The notes below the pieces were generated by a model. The model saw only the letters and a list, made by a program, of their open reading frames with translations. It had not been told where the DNA came from and searched no databases. This document shows, piece after piece, positions 25,573 to 34,369 of a stretch of 64,000 nt of DNA. The stretch is from contig NZ_CANDNZ010000007.1 of the NCBI RefSeq assembly GCF_947387555.1, forward strand, positions 248,001 to 312,000, given 5' to 3'. Made by a program: the position numbers and the translations under genes. Position 1 is the first letter of the stretch; every line of letters starts with the position of its first letter. Source of the stretch: Thalassomonas sp. RHCl1. GTDB lineage: Bacteria > Pseudomonadota > Gammaproteobacteria > Enterobacterales > Alteromonadaceae.

Positions 25573-28143
25573 ATGCCTTTGATATTACTTTGCATTAAAG
25601 ACATAACCTTGACTAAATCACTGCCCATTGACGATTTCCTGCCTGAGATCACCCGGTTACTGACAACAAACAACACCCTGGTATTGCAGGCGGACCCCGG
25701 CGCCGGTAAATCCACTAAGGTGCCCCTGTCCCTGTTACAGGCGAATATCGGCGCAGGCAAAAAAATCGTTATGCTTGAACCCAGGCGCTTGGCGGCTAAG
25801 TCTATTGCTACCTACCTGGCAGCTCAGTTAGGGGAAAAAGTCGGGCAAAGTGTCGGTTATCAGGTAAAAAATGATAATACCTGCTCTAAAACCACCAGGT
25901 TGGAAATTGTGACCGAAGGCATACTCACCCGCAGGATCCAACATGATCCCGAACTGGCGGATATCGGCCTGATTATTTTTGATGAATTTCACGAGCGCTC
26001 CATACATGCCGATCTGTCTTTGACCCTGGGCCTGGAAATTCAACAGGCCCTGCGCGATGACCTGAAAATCCTGGTGATGTCTGCCACCATAGACACGGCG
26101 GCGGTCAGCAAGTTTTTGTCGGATGCGCCTGTGGTGATTTGCCCCGGCCGGGTATTTCCGGTGGAGACTTTTTATCTGCCCCGGCCAACACCGGCGACCG
26201 GCCGTTACAGTTATCTTGAGCCATTGAAAAAGACAGCGGCAGCGGCCTTTCGCGAGCATGAAGGCGATATCCTGATATTCCTCCCGGGTAAAGGGGAGAT
26301 CAATAAGGCGATTGAAATCCTGGCGCCGGATTATCGCGATCTCGATGTACTGCTGTTGCCCTTATATGGTGAATTGTCGGCAGACAAGCAACAACAGGCG
26401 ATTTTGCCGGATGCCCAAGGGCGGCGTAAGCTGGTGTTTACCACCAATGTTGCCGAAACCAGTTTGACCATAGAAGGCATACGCTGCGTGATCGATACCG
26501 GTTTAAGCAAAAGATCCCTGTATGATCCTTCAAGCGGCATGACACGTTTGGTCAGTTGTATGGTGTCCAAGGCATCGGCAGAGCAAAGAAAAGGCCGGGC
26601 CGGCCGTCTCAGCGAAGGCAGCTGTTACCGCTTGTGGACCGAAAGCCAGCACCATCAGCTGGCGGATTATTACGAAGAAGAAATCAAGGTGGTTGACCTT
26701 GCCTCCCTGGTGCTCGAGCTGGCGATGTGGGGGGTAAAACAGATTTCCGAGCTTAGCTGGTTGACGCCGCCGCCGGCCGCACATTTTCAGCAGGCGAAAA
26801 ACCTGCTCACCGAAGTCGGCCTGCTCGATGAAGACGGCGGCATAACCGAGACCGGCCAGCAGGGCATTGCCTTAGGCATAGAGCCGCGCTTTGCCAAAAT
26901 GCTGATGCAGGGGAAAAAATGGCAGCAGCTGACCCTGGCCTGCGATTTGGCGGCGCTGCTGTCGGAGCGGGATATCTTTACCAGCGGCCAGGGGGCAGAT
27001 CTGAATGCCCGGTTAATTGCCCTGCAAGATTATCGCCGCCAGCGCAATAAGGCCCGCGGGCAATATCCTTTAACGACCTTTGCTGCCGAGCAGGCGCTGC
27101 AAAACAGCCGTAACTGGCAGCGAAAGCTTGGCGGCGATAACCAGGCCCGGGCTTATAGCCTGGCCGACATTCATCAATACAGCGGGCAACTGCTGGCGCT
27201 GGCCTATCCGGACCGGATAGGCAAACGGCGCGTAGGCCATGCCGCCAATTTCCAGTTAGCCAACGGCAAAGGGGCGATGCTGTTCGACGATGATCCGCTG
27301 GCGGAAGAAGCCTTTTTAGTCGCACCCCAGGTAGACGGGCAAAAAACACAGGGGCGTATTTATCTGGCGGCGCCTGTCAGCCTGGAGGACATTAAATCCC
27401 TGTTTGGCGACCAGCTAAAGCAAAAAAGCCAGTACCGTTACGATAAAGAAAAAAACAGAATATCCGGTACCGTCGAGCATAAGCTGGGGGCGCTGGTTAT
27501 AAGCAGGCAAACGATAACCGAGCCGGATAAAGCGGTCATTGAAGCCTGTTTGCTGGCGGCGGTAAAAGAAACTAAGCTGGCCATTCTGCCCTGGGATAAA
27601 GCATCCCTGTCCTGGCTGGACAGGGCCAGGTGGCTGGCGTTATATGACAGCAGTTTTGAGGTCTTCACCGAAAAGAATATGTTGGAACAATTATCGGAAT
27701 GGTTGCAGCCTTACCTGAGCGGCATCAGCTCGGTGGCCGAGCTGAAAAAAATCAACCTGCTGTCGGTATTAAAGCAAACCCTGGATTGGTCAAAACAGGC
27801 TGAGCTGGAGCAGCAGGCGCCAGAGTATTATCTGACGCCATCGGATAAAAAAGTCAAAATCACCTATAGCCAGCAGCATAACCCTAAAGTGTCTGTGGTG
27901 TTGCAGGAAGTGTTCGGCGAGCTGGCGTCACCTCTGCTGGCCTGGGGCAAGGCCCCGTTATGTTTTGAATTGTTGTCACCGGCGAAAAGGCCGATTCAGG
28001 TGACCAGTGATTTAAACCACTTCTGGCAAAACTCTTATTTTGAAGTGGCAAAAGACATGCGTGGTCGTTATCCGAAACACCGTTGGCCGGAGCAGCCCTT
28101 GCTGGAAAAAGCAGGCAGATCCATTAAACCGCGCAAATCTTAG
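25573..28143 (+). CDS. hrpB: ATP-dependent RNA helicase HrpB
   Basis: 856 residues. A DEAH-type helicase with Walker A ADPGAGKST, motif Ia LEPRRLAAKS, motif II DEFHERS (DEFH variant typical of HrpB), motif III MSATID, and motif VI QRKGRAGRL, then the HrpB C-terminal domain. The cellular role in most bacteria is unclear. Start options are ATG 25573 and TTG 25609; the latter gives an N terminus closer to the family (TKSLPIDDFLPEI). Neither has a strong ribosome binding site. mrcB follows 33 bp downstream, as in E. coli. Confidence 0.94.
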   Translation: MPLILLCIKDITLTKSLPIDDFLPEITRLLTTNNTLVLQADPGAGKSTKVPLSLLQANIGAGKKIVMLEPRRLAAKSIATYLAAQLGEKVGQSVGYQVKNDNTCSKTTRLEIVTEGILTRRIQHDPELADIGLIIFDEFHERSIHADLSLTLGLEIQQALRDDLKILVMSATIDTAAVSKFLSDAPVVICPGRVFPVETFYLPRPTPATGRYSYLEPLKKTAAAAFREHEGDILIFLPGKGEINKAIEILAPDYRDLDVLLLPLYGELSADKQQQAILPDAQGRRKLVFTTNVAETSLTIEGIRCVIDTGLSKRSLYDPSSGMTRLVSCMVSKASAEQRKGRAGRLSEGSCYRLWTESQHHQLADYYEEEIKVVDLASLVLELAMWGVKQISELSWLTPPPAAHFQQAKNLLTEVGLLDEDGGITETGQQGIALGIEPRFAKMLMQGKKWQQLTLACDLAALLSERDIFTSGQGADLNARLIALQDYRRQRNKARGQYPLTTFAAEQALQNSRNWQRKLGGDNQARAYSLADIHQYSGQLLALAYPDRIGKRRVGHAANFQLANGKGAMLFDDDPLAEEAFLVAPQVDGQKTQGRIYLAAPVSLEDIKSLFGDQLKQKSQYRYDKEKNRISGTVEHKLGALVISRQTITEPDKAVIEACLLAAVKETKLAILPWDKASLSWLDRARWLALYDSSFEVFTEKNMLEQLSEWLQPYLSGISSVAELKKINLLSVLKQTLDWSKQAELEQQAPEYYLTPSDKKVKITYSQQHNPKVSVVLQEVFGELASPLLAWGKAPLCFELLSPAKRPIQVTSDLNHFWQNSYFEVAKDMRGRYPKHRWPEQPLLEKAGRSIKPRKS

Positions 28144-28176
28144 CCCGTGGCAACCTTATGTTAGAGCAGAATTAAA

Positions 28177-30522
28177 ATGGCGAAGAAAAAAGCAACAAGC
28201 AGTAAAACCAGTAAAAAAAGTAACAAGCAAAAAACACAGGCAAAGGCCGCTGTCCGCAGCAGAGGCTGGCTACGCTGGCTGTTTTTTACCGGAATGAAAT
28301 TAACCCTGGTGGCTTTGCTGGTCCTTGGGGGGTACGCCATCTACCTGGACGGTAAAGTTCGCCGCACCTTTGAGGGGCAAAAGTGGCAGGTGCCGGTACA
28401 GGTGTTTGGCCGGACCGAAACCCTGCTGGTGGGGGAGCCGCTGGATTTAAAGGCATTGGCTTCCTCATTAACTTACAACGGTTATCAAAAAGTGGCCAGG
28501 GTCAGCCGTCCCGGGCAATTTGCCTTATCTAAAAAGCGCATCATTATTTTTCGCCGCGCCTTTGATTTCGGCTCAGGCATAGAAGCTGCCGCAGAGTTGA
28601 CCGTGGATGTCAACCAGGGCCAGATCTCTCGCTTATATCGGGACAATGAACCGTCGGCGCAGTTAGTGCTTGAGCCGGTACTTTTGGATCGCATCGTACC
28701 GGAAAACAAAGAAGACAGAGTCTTGGTAGGATTGGAAAATGTCCCTGAAGCCTTGCTCGATACCCTATTGCTGGTAGAAGACAGGGATTTTTATTTTCAT
28801 GCCGGGGTTTCGCCGCTCGGCATTCTCAGGGCTTTGGTACAAAATATCCGGGCCGGTCGTACGGTGCAGGGGGGCAGCACCCTGACACAGCAGCTGGTGA
28901 AAAATATGTTTTTAACCCGGCAAAAAACACTGTGGCGTAAGGTCAATGAAGCCCTGATGTCGCTCATTCTTGAGTACAGGTATAGCAAAGATCAGTTGCT
29001 TGAAGCCTATGTCAATGAAGTTTATCTCGGCCAGCATTATGCCAACGGTATCTATGGTTTTGGTTTGGCGGCAAAATTTTATTTCGGCAAAAGTGTTAAT
29101 CAGCTCGATGCCGGAGAAATGGCACTGTTGATCGGCCAGATCAAGGGACCGAGTTATTATGATCCCTGGCGTTACCCCGAGCGCGCCAAAAAGCGGCGCG
29201 ACCTTATTCTCCGCCTGATGTATGAGCACCACTTATTAAGTCAGCCGGATTTTGAGCAGGCGCTCAATGATCCTCTATCGGTGCGAAAGTCCCGCCGTTT
29301 GGTGAAACAAAAGTACCCGGCTTATTTGCAGCAGGTGAAACGCGAGTTATCCCAGCATCTGGAAAACTACCGGGAGCTGTCGGATATCAAGGTCTTTACC
29401 GGCTTTTCCCACCGCAGCCAGGATTTGTTGGAGCAAACCATTACCAAGCGCCTGGCGGCGCTGGAAAAAAGCAGCGGCCAGCAAGAATTGCAGGCGGCGA
29501 TGCTGGTGACCGATATTGCCAGCGGTGAAATTAGGGCATTAAGCGGCGGCCGTAAAAGCAATTATTCCGGTTTTAACCGGGCGTTAAACGCCAGGCGCCC
29601 GGTGGGCTCTTTGATCAAACCCGCAGTTTATCTGGCGGCGCTGGAAAGATATGAAGAATATAACTTTGCCACCGTACTTGATGACAAGGCCATTACCCTG
29701 GCCAGCGACGGCGGTAAAGAATGGCGGCCGAAAAATTATGACGGCAAGTACCGGGAGCAGGTCTCTTTGATGGACAGTCTGGTATTGTCATTAAATATTC
29801 CCACCGTAAATCTGGGTATGTCTCTGGGGCTGGATGCGGTTGCCGATGCCATTCATTTACTTGGTTATCAGCGCGATATTACCACCCGGCCGTCGATGTT
29901 GCTGGGCTCTATCAATATGTCGCCGATGGAAATCAACCAGCTTTATTTGCCCATTGCCGCGCAGGGGGCTTATCAGCAAACGCACACCATCACCCATATT
30001 GTTTCCGGACAGGGAGAAAGCTTATGGCAGTTTGACCGCCCGGCTGAGCCCAGGATGTCGGAAAACGCCGCCTACCTGCTTGATTACGCCCTGGAGCAGG
30101 TCACGCAGCGGGGTACCGCCCGCTCCCTGAGCTGGCGTTTGAAAGACCAGCAGGTGGCGGGTAAAACCGGCACCACCAATGATTTACGCGACAGCTGGTT
30201 TATCGGTTACGATGCCCGTCACCTGGTAACCACTTGGGTCGGACGTGACGATAACAAATCCATGGGCCTTACCGGCAGCAGCGGCGCCCTGGTGTTATTT
30301 GCCGATTTTTTAAAGCAACAGGGGGTTGTTGAGAAGCAGGTGGTGATGCCGGAAGGGATCGCCATGACCTTGTTTGAACGCCAAAGCGGTAATGCGGTCA
30401 CGGATGAATGCGATAATACCGAGCTTTATCCTGCCATCAGCCTGGCTATTCGGGTGAACGAAAATTGCCTGCAGAAACGTCCGGATACCCGCTCCTGGCT
30501 GGAGCGTTTGCTTGGCAAATAA
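28177..30522 (+). CDS. mrcB: Penicillin-binding protein 1B
   Basis: 781 residues. A bifunctional peptidoglycan synthase. A basic cytoplasmic tail (residues 1-28) precedes one transmembrane helix (about 33-53), the UB2H-like region, then glycosyltransferase motifs (LLVEDRDFYFHAGVS with catalytic Glu, GGSTLTQQLVKN) and transpeptidase motifs SxxK (GSLIKP), SxN (SLN) and KTGTT. LpoB-type regulation is expected from the UB2H but is not visible here. It follows hrpB by 33 bp and could be cotranscribed. Confidence 0.95.
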   Translation: MAKKKATSSKTSKKSNKQKTQAKAAVRSRGWLRWLFFTGMKLTLVALLVLGGYAIYLDGKVRRTFEGQKWQVPVQVFGRTETLLVGEPLDLKALASSLTYNGYQKVARVSRPGQFALSKKRIIIFRRAFDFGSGIEAAAELTVDVNQGQISRLYRDNEPSAQLVLEPVLLDRIVPENKEDRVLVGLENVPEALLDTLLLVEDRDFYFHAGVSPLGILRALVQNIRAGRTVQGGSTLTQQLVKNMFLTRQKTLWRKVNEALMSLILEYRYSKDQLLEAYVNEVYLGQHYANGIYGFGLAAKFYFGKSVNQLDAGEMALLIGQIKGPSYYDPWRYPERAKKRRDLILRLMYEHHLLSQPDFEQALNDPLSVRKSRRLVKQKYPAYLQQVKRELSQHLENYRELSDIKVFTGFSHRSQDLLEQTITKRLAALEKSSGQQELQAAMLVTDIASGEIRALSGGRKSNYSGFNRALNARRPVGSLIKPAVYLAALERYEEYNFATVLDDKAITLASDGGKEWRPKNYDGKYREQVSLMDSLVLSLNIPTVNLGMSLGLDAVADAIHLLGYQRDITTRPSMLLGSINMSPMEINQLYLPIAAQGAYQQTHTITHIVSGQGESLWQFDRPAEPRMSENAAYLLDYALEQVTQRGTARSLSWRLKDQQVAGKTGTTNDLRDSWFIGYDARHLVTTWVGRDDNKSMGLTGSSGALVLFADFLKQQGVVEKQVVMPEGIAMTLFERQSGNAVTDECDNTELYPAISLAIRVNENCLQKRPDTRSWLERLLGK

Positions 30523-30621
30523 AAGCTCACTAAAGGAAAATCACGCAAATAAAAATTCTTGAACTATAGTTAACAAATAGGCTCTTCTTATTAACACGTT
30601 GTAAATTTATGTTAATATTTT

Positions 30622-30646
30622 GCTTCGGCTAACCCTTAGCCGAAGC
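30622..30646 (+). repeat. Perfect 11-bp inverted repeat
   Basis: GCTTCGGCTAA and TTAGCCGAAGC are separated by CCC. It lies 100 bp after mrcB and 137 bp before the next gene. There is no T run on the plus side, so it could be a 3' structure for mrcB, a leader structure for the next gene, or an operator. Confidence 0.6.
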
Positions 30647-30782
30647 AGGAGCCAGGGTTTGGTAACGGCAGCACATCAAAAACATTTCGGGAGTTGTCAT
30701 TAAAACTTCATTGAGCAATATCATTATTGTCTGCTTGCTACTCTAGTAAAATACACAATTAAAACAAAAGGAAGTGAGAAGT

Positions 30783-31178
30783 ATGAAGCATAAGTTAAGT
30801 TTTGGTTATGTAAATATCCTATCGGAAAACATCGCAGAAATTATCGTGGACGAAGGCGTTGAAATCACGCTGGAAATGACAGAAGAGTGTGATGATTTCC
30901 TGGCGTCTGAATTTTCCGGCGATCTCGGTATTTTAGTGCACAGAATCAATAACTACACTTTTACCTATGAAGCCCAGCTCACTGTGGTTTCTTATGAAAA
31001 GATCAAGGCCATGGCAGTGGTTACCTACAATAAGCAGAGCGAGCAGATTACCAGGGAGTTATTGGAAAAGCGTGCCATGGACGACTGGAACCTGAAAAGT
31101 TTTTCCGGTCTGGAGTTAGGCTGGCAACAGGCGTATGACTGGCTGCAAAGCGAACTGGTGATGACGGAAGCGAATTAG
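30783..31178 (+). CDS. Hypothetical STAS-like protein
   Basis: 131 residues from ATG 30783, preceded by AAGGAAG at a usual distance; a GTG at 30774 is too close to it. It is soluble. The pattern of beta strands and helices (AEIIVDEGVEITLEM, ILVHRINNYTFTYEAQLTVVSYE, then IKAMAVVTYNKQSEQITRE) resembles a STAS/SpoIIAA fold, but no phosphorylation-site Ser/Thr motif is obvious. I do not recognise the family. It is convergent with hemL and ends in a shared terminator. Confidence 0.7.
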   Translation: MKHKLSFGYVNILSENIAEIIVDEGVEITLEMTEECDDFLASEFSGDLGILVHRINNYTFTYEAQLTVVSYEKIKAMAVVTYNKQSEQITRELLEKRAMDDWNLKSFSGLELGWQQAYDWLQSELVMTEAN

Positions 31179-31216
31179 GGACTTTATCCGGCTTTACTGT
31201 TGTGAATATGGTAAAT

Positions 31217-31250
31217 AAAAAGGCAAGCTATGCCAATAGCTTGCCTTTTT
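31217..31250. terminator. Bidirectional terminator between the STAS-like gene and hemL
   Basis: A near-perfect stem of about 15 bp (AAAAAGGCAAGCTAT / ATAGCTTGCCTTTTT) with a small loop and A/T tails on both sides. It is situated between convergent stop codons. Confidence 0.9.
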
Positions 31251-31270
31251 TAGCAGGTGATCAAAGAAGA

Positions 31271-32551
31271 TTAGAGTTGTGCGAAACAGATATCAGCCGC
31301 AGCCAGGGTTTTATCTAAAATCTCTTCGCTATGGGCGGTAGACAGGAAGCTGGCTTCAAACGCCGAAGGTGCCAGGTAAACCCCTTGCTCTAACATCAAA
31401 TGGAAGAAACGTTTGAACTTCTCGCCGTCACAGGCGGTGGCCTGCTCATAGGTAGTGATCTGCTCTTCATCGGTGAAGAAGAAACCGAACATGGCACCGG
31501 CATAATTAATACTTAACGAGACACCGTTGCGCTCTGCTGCGGCTTTAAAGCCCATTGCCAGTTTTTCTGTGGCGCTGGCCAGCTGCTGGTGTTTATCTCC
31601 CTGGGACAATTCATTGAGAGATGCCAGGCCTGCGGCCATGGCGATAGGGTTGCCGGATAGGGTGCCAGCCTGGTAAACCGGGCCTACTGGGGCGATATAA
31701 TCCATAATGGCTTTTTTACCGCCGAAAGCGCCAACCGGCATGCCGCCGCCGATCACTTTACCTAACGTGGTCAGGTCCGGGGTGATATTGTAAAACGCCT
31801 GGGCGCCGCCTAAGGCAACCCTAAAACCTGTCATCACTTCATCAAAAATCAATACGCTGTCGTATTGGTCGCAAATTTCACGCAAGCCTTCGAGGAAACC
31901 TTCCACCGGTGGGATGCAGTTCATGTTGCCGGCAACCGGCTCAACGATAATACAGGCGATTTCCTGTCCTACCGCTTCAAACATGGCTTTAACTTCGTCC
32001 AGTTTGTTGTAGCTGACGGTCAGGGTATGTTTGGCAAAATCTTCCGGGATGCCCGGAGAATTTGGCACGCCCATAGTCAGGGCGCCAGAGCCGGCTTTGA
32101 CCAATAAGGAGTCGGCGTGCCCGTGGTAGCAGCCTTCAAATTTCAGGATTTTATCCCGGCCGGTGTAACCGCGGGCCAAACGGATGGCGCTCATGGTGGC
32201 TTCTGTGCCTGAGCTGACCATACGCAGGGATTCCATCGACGGTACCAGTTCGCGGACTTTCTCCGCCATGGTGATTTCCAGCTCGGTGGGCGCGCCGAAG
32301 CTGAGACCGTTTTGTGCGGTTTCGATCACGGCTTCACGGATGGCCGGATGGTTGTGGCCTAAGATCATCGGGCCCCAGGAGCCGACATAATCGATATAGG
32401 CTTTGTCATCTGCATCATAAATATAGGCGCCTTCGGCACGCTTGATGAAGCAAGGGGTACCACCGACACCATTAAAGGCACGTACCGGTGAGTTTACGCC
32501 ACCTGGAATAATATCTTTTGCATTTTCAAATAATTGTTGAGATTTTTGCAT
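31271..32551 (-). CDS. hemL: Glutamate-1-semialdehyde 2,1-aminomutase
   Basis: 426 residues. A PLP enzyme making 5-aminolevulinate for haem synthesis by the C5 pathway. Visible motifs are [46 protein letters not shown] and the lysine region [17 protein letters not shown]. The ATG is only 12 bp after the pyrB stop, so haem and pyrimidine genes probably share one transcript here. In E. coli hemL lies near clcA and erpA, as it does here. Confidence 0.97.
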   Translation of the reverse strand: MQKSQQLFENAKDIIPGGVNSPVRAFNGVGGTPCFIKRAEGAYIYDADDKAYIDYVGSWGPMILGHNHPAIREAVIETAQNGLSFGAPTELEITMAEKVRELVPSMESLRMVSSGTEATMSAIRLARGYTGRDKILKFEGCYHGHADSLLVKAGSGALTMGVPNSPGIPEDFAKHTLTVSYNKLDEVKAMFEAVGQEIACIIVEPVAGNMNCIPPVEGFLEGLREICDQYDSVLIFDEVMTGFRVALGGAQAFYNITPDLTTLGKVIGGGMPVGAFGGKKAIMDYIAPVGPVYQAGTLSGNPIAMAAGLASLNELSQGDKHQQLASATEKLAMGFKAAAERNGVSLSINYAGAMFGFFFTDEEQITTYEQATACDGEKFKRFFHLMLEQGVYLAPSAFEASFLSTAHSEEILDKTLAAADICFAQL

Positions 32552-32563
32552 AATAATTTCGCT

Positions 32564-33574
32564 TTAATTTTTGTTTGTGTACCAGTGAACCGGTTGTTCA
32601 AATTCACTTAATTTGTCTTCCACGCCCAGGGTCAAGGCAAATAACGCCATGCGTACCAGAACGCCGTTTTGTGCCTGGCGGAAAATGGCCAGGTTTTGCA
32701 TATCATCTAAGTCAACATCCAGCTCATTGGCTTCCGGGCGGGAGTCTCTGGGCAGGGGGTGCATGATCACGGTATTTTCTTTGCAGTATTGCTGGTAAAC
32801 CTGCTTGTTTAAGCTGAAATGGCCGCGGTATAAATCGGCTTCGGCTTTATCGGAAAACCTTTCCTGCTGAATTCGGGTTTGGTAAATCACATCGCAGGCG
32901 AGGCTGGTGCCCAGTTGATCGGTAATTTCCACCCTGTGGCCGGCATTGCTGAGGATAGAGACAACATTATCCGGCATTTGCAGCGCCTTGGGGGAGACCA
33001 GGGTAATTTTAAGGTTGTTATACAGGCTGAGCAGTTTCGACAGTGAATGTACCGTGCGGCCGTGTTTAAGATCTCCCATCAGTACGATATTGAGACCGTC
33101 GAGTCCTTTGCCAAAAGGAGCCATTTCCGACTCTATAGTAAATAAATCGAGCAGGGCCTGGGTCGGGTGTTCGTTGGCGCCGTCGCCGCCGTTGATCACA
33201 GGTACCGTACTGCCTTTGGAAAACTCTTCCACGGAAAGAATTTTCGGGTGGCGCATGGCGATAACATCGGAATAGCCGCTCAGTACCTGGGCGGTATCAA
33301 ACAGGGATTCTCCTTTGCTTAACGAAGAATTTTCTTCACCTACGGTTTCCCGGACATAACCGCCGAGTAAATTAAAGGCGGTGCCGAAACTGACCCGGGT
33401 ACGGGTACTGGGTTCGAAAAAAAGATTATTTAATATGGCGCCATCGAGCACGTGGCAGCGCTTTTTTCTGGCGGCATAAGGAGCCATGCGGGCAGAAACT
33501 TCTAATATTCTGGAGATTGCATCCCGGTCAAATTGCGAGACGGAAAGGATATGGCTGCCTTGAAACTTCATCAT
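32564..33574 (-). CDS. pyrB: Aspartate carbamoyltransferase, catalytic subunit
   Basis: 336 residues. It catalyses the committed step of pyrimidine synthesis from carbamoyl phosphate and aspartate. The carbamoyl-phosphate loop FFEPSTRTRVSF, the 80s-loop-like SSLSKGES, GGDGANEHPTQALLDL and HPLPRDSRPE are present. It is about 25 residues longer than E. coli PyrB, with an extra C-terminal tail after LTLGVEDK, as in Shewanella-type enzymes. No regulatory pyrI follows; hemL does. Two adjacent ATG codons (33574, 33571) are possible starts. Confidence 0.94.
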   Translation of the reverse strand: MMKFQGSHILSVSQFDRDAISRILEVSARMAPYAARKKRCHVLDGAILNNLFFEPSTRTRVSFGTAFNLLGGYVRETVGEENSSLSKGESLFDTAQVLSGYSDVIAMRHPKILSVEEFSKGSTVPVINGGDGANEHPTQALLDLFTIESEMAPFGKGLDGLNIVLMGDLKHGRTVHSLSKLLSLYNNLKITLVSPKALQMPDNVVSILSNAGHRVEITDQLGTSLACDVIYQTRIQQERFSDKAEADLYRGHFSLNKQVYQQYCKENTVIMHPLPRDSRPEANELDVDLDDMQNLAIFRQAQNGVLVRMALFALTLGVEDKLSEFEQPVHWYTNKN

Positions 33575-33937
33575 AATGGGTTACCTGAGCGAGTAAATTT
33601 GCTATTTCATGGTTAAAACTTTATTTGTGTGCTTGTTAAGACACAGATAAATTACCGCTGTTTCATGGTTAAAGTTTTACCCGTGCTTTGGTTAAGCTAG
33701 AGGTAAAATGCCGCAGGAATATAGCATATATGTGTATCGTTGAAAATTTATAATCGAATGGCGGGGGAAAATTTCGGCACAAGCAGAGCTGGATCATAAA
33801 AACGGCTTTTATTGGCTGGAGCGGGATTTTGCTGTTGGACAGCCGGTAAAGGAAATTGTTCAACCGGATGGGAATATTTTCTGTTGGTGCTTTCCCGCAC
33901 CTTTATTTGGTACGGGAAAATAATCAGGGGCTAAGTG
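33575..33937. other. pyrB upstream region with imperfect duplication
   Basis: 363 bp between the hemJ stop and the pyrB start, both on the minus strand. The part near pyrB holds two diverged tandem copies of about 56 bp, listed separately. The rest has no gene that I can support. Confidence 0.5.
33605..33714. repeat. Diverged 56-bp tandem duplication upstream of pyrB
   Basis: Two units begin with TTTCATGGTTAAA at 33605 and 33661 and each ends with a TAAATTACCGC / TAAAATGCCGC-type sequence. On the pyrB strand each unit ends TTTAACCATGAAA, giving two very short ATG reading frames (MKQR, MK). It is 30-140 bp before the pyrB start, in the expected control region. Confidence 0.6.
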
Positions 33938-34369
33938 CTAAAAAGGTTTTACATAAGCCAGGATAATCACGGCAAATAAAATCAGCACCGGGATTTCATT
34001 GAAGAGGCGGTAAAACTTGCCGGAGCGGGTGTTTTTATCTTCGCGGAAATCTTTCACCAACTTAAAGCAATAAAGGTGATAGGCGACCAGGAAAATCACC
34101 AGGGTGATTTTGATGTGCAGCCATGTTGATTGCACAAACCAGGCGTGGCCATAGAGAAAGATCATCGCTAGGCCCAGGACGATAGTGAAAATGGCAAAAG
34201 GCGTGACGAAATAAAGTAACCTGCGCTCCATGCCCTTAAAGTGTTCGCTGATATCTTTATTGTCGGTTTCTGCATGGTTGACAAACAGCCGTGGCAGGTA
34301 AAAAATCCCGGCAAACCAGGCCACCATAAAAATCACATGAAATGCTTTTAACCAGAGTAGACTTGTCAT
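33938..34369 (-). CDS. hemJ: Protoporphyrinogen oxidase HemJ
   Basis: 143 residues with four hydrophobic helices. The UPF0093/HemJ pattern is clear: LLWLKAFHVIFMVAWFAG with the conserved His in helix 1, RLFVNH, and WLHIKITLVIFLVAYH with the conserved Lys in helix 3. It oxidises protoporphyrinogen IX in the inner membrane in bacteria lacking HemG and HemY. Its ATG overlaps the stop of the ClC gene by 4 bp, so translation is coupled. hemL lies nearby on the same strand, beyond pyrB. Confidence 0.9.
   Translation of the reverse strand: MTSLLWLKAFHVIFMVAWFAGIFYLPRLFVNHAETDNKDISEHFKGMERRLLYFVTPFAIFTIVLGLAMIFLYGHAWFVQSTWLHIKITLVIFLVAYHLYCFKLVKDFREDKNTRSGKFYRLFNEIPVLILFAVIILAYVKPF

Noticed and set aside
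25828-26259. 143-codon frame antisense to hrpB
   Set aside because: It overlaps helicase motifs coded on the plus strand and lacks a ribosome binding site.
31271-32551. Classical acetylornithine or GABA aminotransferase instead of hemL
   Set aside because: The [10 protein letters not shown] start and [12 protein letters not shown] region are specific to glutamate-1-semialdehyde aminomutase.
33669-33863. 64-codon frame upstream of pyrB
   Set aside because: It runs through the duplicated control region and reads as random sequence.
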